Assembly (NCBI GenBank): GCA_029168955.1
Contig: JAPDOI010000426.1
Span: 62,001-126,000, forward strand
Source: Aplectana chamaeleonis
Taxonomy: Eukaryota; Nematoda; Chromadorea; Rhabditida; Cosmocercidae
Reading direction: 5' to 3'
DNA length: 64,000 bases
Shown in pieces: positions 56,839 through 64,000 of the stretch; the first letter of the stretch is position 1; every line of letters starts with the position of its first letter. Below the pieces are notes generated by a model, which was given only the letters and a program-made list of their open reading frames with translations, searched no databases and was not told the origin of the DNA. The translations under genes were made by a program, and so were the position numbers.

Positions 56839-57407
56839 AGGCAGTGTTCAGGATGATATAAAGTGTGCCCGAATGAGAATGGCGACCCACGCGGTCGGCG
56901 TGCTTGGCAGGCGGCCGTCGCATGTGTCGCCCTCGGACGAGTGTTGGATTTCAACGACGGCCGTCCCCTCTCCCACTGATTGATCGACGCAGTGCTTGCT
57001 GCCAGCCGGTGCCGGCCTCGTTCTTTGTCGATTGCGGTGGGGACTTTTCGCATGCTCGTCCAAGAGCGGCGAACGCGACGGCCGCCTGCCAAGCACGCCG
57101 GCCGCGTGGGCAGCCATTCTCATTCGGACGCACCTTAGTTGCTTGTTTTTTTGCGGAAACGTTTGGGTCTCTCTAAGAAGAGTCAGTATGGAAGTACGAC
57201 GGAAAACGGCGAGGAAGTGGGTGAAAATCTCGTGGTGCAGCAACCCATTATGTCACCCCGCCCACGTCATGTACCAGTTGTTCTGCGTTCCTTTCACCAG
57301 AAGGACAGTTGTAGCTTACGGAGCATGACCTTTTGGCTCCTGGAAAAGCGCCAGCAGTGGATCGCGGTAGTCTTGCGGGACGGCAGCCGCTTGTCGGCGG
57401 CGCACCT
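56839..57407 (+). mobile_element. TTAA-flanked M3 MITE with M4 nested inside
   Basis: TTAA lies at 56835-56838 and 57408-57411. The left end is AGGCAGTGTTCAGGAT. The M3 interior block is at about 57155-57250. An M4 element is inserted near the left end. Confidence 0.7.
56868..57134. mobile_element. MITE family M4 (copy c), nested
   Basis: Arms of about 40 bp: GAATGAGAATGGCGACCCAC and GCGGTCGGCGTGCTTGGCAG face GTGGGCAGCCATTCTCATTC. A second inverted block of GTGTCGCCCTCGGACGAGTG type lies inside. Confidence 0.75.
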
Positions 57408-58725
57408 TTAAACCTAGCATCGCTGTTCTGGACCTGAAAAGCGCTCAGGTTTCTTCCCACAGAGGATTGGGGCTGCATAGGGCTTACAATCATTACCACA
57501 ACATTAAAATGAAAACATATTATCACTTATGTGCGATGGATAGCTCGTCAATGTATTTCGACACAATTCTTCGGCTATTTCCTAAAATTGGATTTCTTAG
57601 GACAGTTTTCTAGCTTTGTTCGTCCATCTGTCCAGGATTGAATATTGAGCTTGTATTTCAAGGTAATGAAACTTATAGGCTTCAGACAATCCTGAGGGAA
57701 AATCCCACAATAGCTCTAATTACAGGTCGAGTTTTGACCTTTATAACTTTTTTGAGGGGCCATAGATATCAGTGAAGAATCGTACATCACAGAAAAGCAT
57801 TTCTGTTTCCTTCGGGATGAAAATTTATCCAGTGATGTGCAGAATTGCACTGCGAAGGCTGAAGGCGCATCTCCAACGCGCGGCTGTGGTTCCGCAACGA
57901 CTAAAGTGACATAACGCTGGCGCACTGCCAGGAGCCGAAAGGTCAAGCTCCGTAAGCTACAACCAGGGGACAGAGGATGAATTCTAGAAAACTCTTTGTC
58001 ACGAAAGATTTTAACAAGCAAGCATGTGCATTGACCCATCTTATTCTTTAAGAGTTCTTGGTACATGAAACAGAAAACAAAAAGTCATGCACCTTTGAAT
58101 TTTGAAAGCTGCCGACTCTCCAACATCCACTTCAACTGAGGAGGAGAGATGAATGTTTTCCTATGTCGTCTCGTTCTCTTTGGAAAATTCTGTTTCTCCT
58201 TACTTTTCTGCAGAGTCCCTTTGAGCTTGACAACAAGAAGCTGTCTCCTCGTCACCAGCCATCATTGCTCCATTCACCTGTTATTATTTTGGTGATATTT
58301 TTCCGATTCCTCCTGTCTTTCCAACACCTCTGATCCTTGAGTTCTCCGATGTTCCCATCACTCAGCTGTCAACTGTTTCTCTGTCAGTCGTTCATTGCTC
58401 CTCTAAAAAACCAACCTCCATTGTCGTTGTCACCTCGTGGTTAGCTTACCTCAGTCATCTTTGAACTCCGATTTTTTGACCTTCCACCAGTGCTCTATCC
58501 ATCCCGATCACACTTGTCATGTAGGTTCGAAGTATTCATTGTTAAGCTAGAATGATTGCAGTTTTCCTTTGATTCATGCTTTTTTCTAGCAACAGCTTCA
58601 TAGCTCCACAGTGCGGACAAATATGGTGAAACTGGAAATTTGTCCCATTTGCTATGGGCTGTCGTCTTCTTCTGCTACGACCACTTCTCTTTTTTCTGCA
58701 CACTGATGTCAGAAGCTTCGAAGGA
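57408..58725. other. unassigned, with an inverted M3 fragment
   Basis: Positions 57820-57970 are an inverted fragment of the M3 right part (GTAGCTTACGGAGC on the minus strand). Positions 58200-58500 are pyrimidine-rich without long frames. Confidence 0.35.
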
Positions 58726-58967
58726 TTAAAGGCAATGTTCACGATAGAGACCATATAGTACTTTTCGGCGTTTTCGACTAGGGAGGTTCATTAAGTAAAG
58801 GATGTGTAATATTTAAAAATCTCCACAAAACTCTCGAATTTTGAGGAGAAAATGTTTACCGAATCCTCTAAAATATTCAATGATGCCTGTTTGGTGTGTT
58901 TCGGGGGACTGCGGACCTCGAATATTCAGACGGTAGAGATGGTTTTGAGCATTAAATTTCCTAGGTA

Positions 58968-59230
58968 GAGTCTGTCCGAAAGAGACTGTCAGCCCAAGCG
59001 GTCTGCGTGCGTGTCGATCGGTCTTCGCTGGGGCATTTTTCGGACGAAGGGTTCAATAAGCTGACTGAAAGCGGTCTGCGTGCGTGTCGATCGGTCTTCG
59101 CTGGGGCATTTTTCGGACGAAGGGTTCAATAAGCTGACTGAAATATTGCTCAATATTCGTCTAAGTCGAAAATGCCTTTGCGACGGCCGCTCTACGCGTA
59201 CGCCGACCGCGTGGGTGGACAGTTCGAACA
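58968..59230. mobile_element. MITE family M4 (copy d) with an internal duplication
   Basis: The ends pair CTGTCAGCCCAAGCGGTC with GCCGACCGCGTGGGTGGACAG. It contains the 73-bp tandem duplication described next. Confidence 0.7.
58997..59142. repeat. exact 73-bp tandem duplication
   Basis: Units 58997-59069 and 59070-59142 are identical by eye, beginning AGCGGTCTGCGTGCGTGTCG. The identity implies a recent event or an assembly error. Confidence 0.9.
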
Positions 59231-60253
59231 AATTTGAGGCGACTTTGTTTTCTGTTTCTTTTACCGAAAACTCTCTGATAATGTGATGGTTCAAGGCATT
59301 AGCTTGAATAATAAACTGCTTCGGGATAAAGAGTAATCAAAAATTTGGCAACTGTTCCTCTGGTGAAAGGAATGATGTACAACTGTTATATGACGTGGGC
59401 GGGTGTATCCAATGGTTCACGGTTTTTTTTCAAGTTTTTCGTCATATTTCCATCCTTACTCTTATTAGAGGGACCCAAAGCTTACGTTTCCGCGGAAAAC
59501 GGGCAACTTTCGTGACAGGGTTCGGCGCGAGGTGTGATGTATCACAGAGGTGGGTCGGACCCGTCGACATCCAGTGGGATGGGGGGTCGGATCTTCGGTC
59601 AACCAAGAACCGAGATGGACTTCTATCAAGGCGGGGGGAGGGGGGTTGAGAGCCATACCGTTATTATAAAAAAATGACGGCAAAATGATATCACAATAAT
59701 AGGTCAAAATAAAACTGAAGATCGTAGTGAGAGAGCAAAATGAGACAGGAGATCAAAAAAGAAACTGAATAGTGAGAAACAACTGCGAAAAAACGAATGA
59801 GGCAAGTTATGAAGTGGAGATGTAAAATAAGGCAGTAACACACAAGGAGAGCTTACAATTCACAGGTGATTAAGCATGCAAGGCAATAGACGACAGTAGC
59901 ATGGCCATCTTTAATGATTCTGACATGGAGGAGGAATCTTGGCCAGGTAAAGTGTGTCGCCAAAGTGCTCCTGGATATGTCAGCAGCAGTGGTGTTGACT
60001 ATTCGTTGTCACCGAGGTCATTACCAGCGGACTATCCTGTCAACTAAACGACACAGATGTTCTAGACTTTCTTAATCTACGATGCACTTTTAAGCGATTT
60101 AGGATCCACAGATTCGATCCCGCTAAAGAAGAAAAATTTCGCAATTCTGAGAAATAATTGATCGTTGACTAATTGAGAAGAGGACTGTTCTTTGTTATAC
60201 CTCTTGCAATGACTCGCCCAAGATGCGATATCGCTTGAAGCATAAGATTTTTA
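59231..60253. other. no gene recognised
   Basis: It includes an inverted M3 fragment (59360-59510) and a G-rich patch (59575-59650). The remainder is AT-rich, with short frames only. Confidence 0.35.
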
Positions 60254-61158
60254 TGCCCTGAGGGCACATAGGTGCTGCGGTTGCGGGCGCGTTACCTGTA
60301 TTTTGAATACGAATGTCCGCATGTGAAGACGCACCCAAAATTTTATGAACGCAGTTTCAAGCCCAAGAGCGCTACATTAGGTGGGTGGAGCCTGTTTTCA
60401 TGCCCTGAGGGCACATAGGTGCGAATTCGGTCATGAAAACCACATATGGTAATTGGCTATACGGATGTGAAAACGCACCCATAATTTCATGGCCACAGCT
60501 TTAAGCCCAAGAGCGCTACATTAGGTGGGTGGAGCATGTTTTCATGCCCTGAGGGCACATAGGTGCGGCTTCGGGCATGAAAACAACATTCAGTAATTGG
60601 CAATTAAGATATGAAAACGCCCCCAAATTTTCATATGGCCACAGCTTCCAAGCCCAACAGCGCTACATAGGGTGGGGTCCATGAAAATCGATAGCTGTGA
60701 AATAATTACAAGTATTCGACGAAATTTGAATTAGGAGTTTCGCATTGCCACAACGTGCGGAAAACCTAGTCACAGACCCAAGTAATTGATTTCATTCTTT
60801 TAACCGGTTGAAAATGGTCTTTGAAGACCAATTTTTAGGTGTGATACAATCGATGGTATCACATCTAAAAATGGGTCTTCAAAGACCGTTTTTAACCGGT
60901 TAAACGAATGAAATCAATTACTTGGGTCCGTGACTAGGTTTCCCGCACATTGTAGCAACGCGAAACTCCCTAATTCAAATTTCGTTAAATACTTGTAATT
61001 ATTTCACAGCTATCGATTTTTTCATGGACCCCACCCTATGTAGCGCTGTTGGGCTTGAAGCTGTGGCCATGAAAAATTCGGGGCGTTTTCATATCTTAAT
61101 TGCCAATTACTGAATGCTGTTTTCATGCCCGAAGCCGCACCTATGTGTCCTCAGGGCA
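60254..61158. repeat. tandem 145-bp units running into a 0.6-kb palindrome
   Basis: Three units start with GCCCTGAGGGCACATAGGTG at 60254, 60402 and 60546. The third continues into an almost perfect palindrome. Its arms (60546-60845 and about 60858-61158) are centred on ATCGAT near 60852 and end in GCACCTATGTGTCCTCAGGG. It is a foldback or inverted-repeat element with subterminal repeats on one side only. No TSD was identified and no coding is seen. Confidence 0.85.
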
Positions 61159-61370
61159 CTAATCAGTGTTCAGCCATTGAACAAACATTTGGTGTCATTG
61201 TCGCACGAGTTGTTTTTCTCTGTTTTCGTGGAGAATATTTATTTATTGCATTATTAGGATTAATTGATACAATTGATGCATCAATGTAGTTTTGATCAAA
61301 AAATTCGTTCACTATAAAAAATTACGAAATGAGGACTTCTCCCCTCCGGTCGTCCCCATCACTTTTTCCC

Positions 61371-61386
61371 GGGGGGGGGGGGGGGG
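61371..61386. repeat. G16 homopolymer
   Basis: Sixteen consecutive G after CCC. Nearby GGGCGGGGGGG adds to a G-rich patch (61371-61420). Confidence 0.9.
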
Positions 61387-61486
61387 TGAGCAAATCGCTT
61401 GACTTGGGCGGGGGGGTCGGACCAATGTTGGGTTGTATCACACCTTGCGCCGTAGCCTATTTCGTGAACACTGTCTTTAAAAGCAG

Positions 61487-62149
61487 TGTTCGCTACAAAA
61501 CGGGTCTTCGAATTTTCCTGGAAATCAAATGTCGCTGAGTCCATCGCAACAATAACTGCATAGGAATGGCTAAAAACGAGCCATAAATAGCTCTTTACGG
61601 CTCTCAAACTTGTATGAGCTATGCCCTAGCAGCCCATTTCCCTGTTGGCTATAGAGGGACTGAGCGATGCAGGCATAGCACAACCAGCTTTGAGGGTCAT
61701 ACAGGGCTATCAGTGGCTTGTGTTTCGCCGTTTTTTCGTCATTGTTGTTGCAACACTTCCCCAGACCTAGTTCTCAAAAAGTTGTAATCTTGAAATGGGA
61801 CCTAGGAAATTTTTCTTCAACACCCAGGCTTTGTTCATGGTACATAGTTATTTGGAAGTACTGAACATGAATATGCACCAGGTTCCCTTTCGCGCTCCCG
61901 GACGGCATCAGTTGATTGTGAAACGTGCCATAGTCGTCCGATAACCCGAGTACGAAAATCCTAATCGTGTTCAGCCCTTTTCGACGAGGTTTGGTGAATA
62001 AAAAAGCAGTTGCTGGGCTCCACTTTCATTTCCTTGTTAAAATGTTTCGAAATCTGGGCTCAGGAAAGGGACACTCTCAGTTTTTGCTAAAGGTAGCATG
62101 TGCATCCTAGGAACGTATGATCTCTTTGTAGAAATCAGTCTTGTGATTT
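61487..62149. other. no gene recognised
   Basis: It starts with another AGCAGTGTTCGCTAC-type MITE end at about 61481, then AT-rich sequence without a supported frame. Confidence 0.3.
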
Positions 62150-62250
62150 GACGGGGCTGCGGCGGTAGATCGTCGCGCGCGAACGAAACCCGCTGGCTGG
62201 GGTTTCGCGAACACCGCACGGCCAGCCGCAATGATTGCTCGCTAGACTAC
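62150..62250. mobile_element. MITE family M9 (copy b)
   Basis: GACGGGGCTGCGGCGGTAGA and GCACGGCCAGCCGCAA match the interior of 5511-5631. The outer ends are diverged (CTAGACTA). Confidence 0.6.
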
Positions 62251-62718
62251 GCTCAAGGGAAGACCTTCGCTCCATTTCCCATCAAGCTGAAACACTTTCT
62301 CCCTAATGCATATTTGATCCTTTCTTTAAACTGATCTTTATGGACTCTTCGTCTACTTGTTGAGTTTACTGCTTATGTTTGAAGCGCATCTTTAGACGGC
62401 AGTTGCCTGTTACATCAGAAAGGTCTGTACTTTCGATCCAGACCGACATCATTGATATGTTTTTCTGTTGTTCGCCGGCTACATAATCATTGGTCGTCTA
62501 CCAGAATGTTTGGGAGAAAGTCATTCTAAAGCCGAATGCTGTTCCAGACCGCCTGAGCTGCTCTGCTAAACTTTTCACCTGGATATTTACCGAGAGTCCA
62601 CTCTTTAAAAAAAGTTCATTAATCTCTGATAGAACTTTTTAGGCGATATCACACCTAAGAGTTTTTCAAGGATGATGAAGATGGAGGGATGTTAAATAGG
62701 AGTTGTCTGTTTTCCCAG

Positions 62719-62956
62719 TCTTTCGATCATTGTGCTTCCCCGAGAATATGATTGGTTTCCTGCGATCAATTGCTTTCATCTAAAAGCGGTTCAATTCAGT
62801 CTTAGATTTGACTCAAATTTTATCTGTGGGGGTTACTCGACACATCAAACGCCAGTTTTGGACTCATTTTACGACAAGGGTTGGTTACGTACTGTCGTTT
62901 TCAGAGATGGATTCTGGTCCTCATTTGTGGATAATGGCCATTGCATCACGCAATAG
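62719..62956 (+). CDS. possible terminal exon, unidentified gene
   Basis: It follows the acceptor TGTCTGTTTTCCCAG. 1 nt is followed by 78 codons and TAG. The peptide starts LSIIVLPREYDWFPAINCFH and ends with a WSSFVDNGHCITQ segment, rich in aromatic and charged residues. A second acceptor-like GTTTTCAG lies inside at about 62903. Not recognised. Confidence 0.35.
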
Positions 62957-63719
62957 TGTGATAGTCCGCAATTACGGACCGGAATTCGGCTCCGGGAGTG
63001 AGAATAAGCTAAAAGCCACTACACCTACCCTAACCTGCCGTAACCAACGTAGTAGCGACAAGCGCAGCTCGGATTCGTGTTTAGCGCTCTAAGAAGCCTC
63101 CGGTCGACAGTTCTGCGCCGAGCTCGGGACGGTTTTTCTGAACACCCCAGAAATCCCCTTATTGTTATCCTGACCTTTCCGCGAAGCTATAAGGACGTCG
63201 CTGTGGGAATCCCCCGGAGTCACAAAATCCGAAATTCTGAAAATTTTGAGCACGTGTATTTGTTCACTGTCACACACCTAAAACCCTCATACGGTTTTGT
63301 AAACCCTTTCGAAAAATTATGGGCGAGCACTAGTTACACACTCTTCTGAACCCATGCAGTGGACGATGAAAGTAGTACTTCGCCGGCATTGTACATATTA
63401 GAGAGCGAAGTCGGAAATTTCGTAGCATATTTTACATTTGCGGTGATTGGAACGTGGGCGATAAGCCATTATCGCGTGTCTAGTCATGCGGCGTACGTAG
63501 ATATGGCTACAATTATTCTAGAAATAGCGTTTCATCAAGAATTGCGCTTGATTGCGCTTCAATTCGTGTGCCTCGTCGTATAAATATTCTTCGCCGACCG
63601 TTCCTCGGCACTGACGAGCAACAGGAGGACCAGTATCATTTTCTTCTTCTTTTCCTTCAGGGTCACGAGTTTATCTTGCCATGACGGGAGCTCCTATTTC
63701 CGTTTTTGTTCTAACTCAG
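62957..63719. other. open frames without splice support
   Basis: Frames at 63077-63349 and 63359-63583 (+) have coding-like composition, the second with a hydrophobic stretch (FVAYFTFAVIGTWAI). I found no splice sites that join them to the next exon in phase. Confidence 0.25.
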
Positions 63720-63849
63720 TATTTTTGCCAGCTTTGGAGCATTTATCACGGAATACGAAAAGTTTGGTTTTTGGTTGGCTTTACACTTCGCAAACTTTTT
63801 CTATGTAGTTTATTTGCCACTTTCTCATGTCGTCGCTGTAGGTCGAAAA
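63720..63849 (+). CDS. likely exon of a multi-pass membrane protein
   Basis: The acceptor TTTTTGTTCTAACTCAG and the donor AAA then GTGAGT enclose 1 nt plus exactly 43 codons. In this frame the upstream TAA lies in the acceptor, so the exon boundary is well defined. The peptide is IFASFGAFITEYEKFGFWLA then LHFANFFYVVYLPLSHVVAV then GRK. It is strongly hydrophobic with aromatic residues, as in transmembrane helices of receptors or transporters. The family cannot be named from 43 residues. The gene would continue beyond this window. Confidence 0.55.
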
Positions 63850-63874
63850 GTGAGTTGACATTATATCTGAAGTC

Positions 63875-64000
63875 TATCCGAATGTGACTATCCGCCACCG
63901 CAGTCGGCGTGCGTGTCGAGTACCCGTCGCGAAGAAATTTTCCGAAATAGCTTTCCTACGTCTGTTAATAGTTGACTGGGATATTATTTACAAAGCGTCC
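63875..64000 (+). mobile_element. MITE family M4 (copy e), cut by the window end
   Basis: It starts TATCCGAATGTGACTATCCG and GCAGTCGGCGTGCGTGTCGA, as in the other M4 left arms. The right arm is outside the window. Confidence 0.6.

Larger units (their letters stand above)
58730..61476. mobile_element. possible 2.7-kb TTAA-flanked composite
   Basis: It starts AGGCAATGTTCACGATAGA after TTAA (58726-58729) and ends TTTCGTGAACACTGTCT before TTAA (61477-61480). Inside are an M4 copy, an inverted M3 block (about 59360-59510), a pair of inverted GGCGCRAGGTGTGAT blocks (59520 and 61445) and the palindrome below. The two TTAA ends could also belong to two different decayed elements. Confidence 0.35.

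Noticed and set aside
60254..60700. CRISPR-like direct repeats
   Set aside because: The units are about 145 bp, diverge inside and run into a palindrome. There are no short repeats with uniform spacers and no cas genes. This is eukaryotic DNA.

Overview
This is eukaryotic, intron-bearing, repeat-dominated DNA. It most likely comes from a clade V (strongylid or hookworm-like) nematode. That placement is an inference. It rests on short introns, pyrimidine-TTTCAG acceptors with GTAAGT or GTGAGT donors, an RTE-clade LINE with an EN-RT ORF, a mariner with D,D34D spacing, and many small TTAA- and 8-bp-TSD inverted-repeat elements. There are no operons, phage genes or CRISPR arrays. No complete host gene can be recognised. 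The host signal is a handful of exon-sized frames bounded by good splice sites, most of them with no family I can name.

Layout. 0-2.4 kb: tandem MITEs that share a TTAA-flanked terminus (AGGCAGTGTTCACGAT). 2.8-2.95 kb: a likely host exon. 3-14 kb: MITEs, a foldback element (6.4-7.7 kb) and repeat fragments. 14.87-23.14 kb: a nested transposon stack in which the target-site duplications (TSDs) give the order of insertion. The outer element A has TAA flanks. It contains MULE-like element B (9-bp TSD), which carries a SWIM zinc-finger relic cut by an 8-bp-TSD element. An hAT-like MITE sits exactly in B's left TSD. MULE-like element C (9-bp TSD) lies to the right of B and carries a C2H2 zinc-finger relic cut by a near-intact RTE retrotransposon (12-bp TSD). 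23-29 kb: mostly unassigned, with one likely membrane-protein exon at 27.5 kb. 29-35 kb: a MITE, a 1.7-kb foldback, hairpins and a minus-strand exon. 35.2-38.8 kb: a 3.6-kb hAT-type element with a perfect 8-bp TSD, inserted in another repeat whose uninterrupted relatives are also in the window. 41-42.8 kb: the best host gene candidate, three or four phase-compatible plus-strand exons. 44.25-47.8 kb: a TA-flanked MITE, then an 8-bp-TSD element with TATAC ends that holds a tRNA-like sequence. 49.3-52.4 kb: an hAT-type element containing a minisatellite-filled element and an internally deleted mariner. 52.7-64 kb: more foldbacks and MITEs, a 0.6-kb palindrome preceded by 145-bp tandem units, and two exon candidates at the right end.

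How it fits together. The window is mainly a record of transposition. Almost every mobile element seen is non-autonomous or decayed: the RTE ORF has one single-base frameshift, the mariner has a large deletion and a nonsense codon, and both MULE relics are broken. All coordinates and TSDs were read by eye. Product names rest on motifs, not on database searches.
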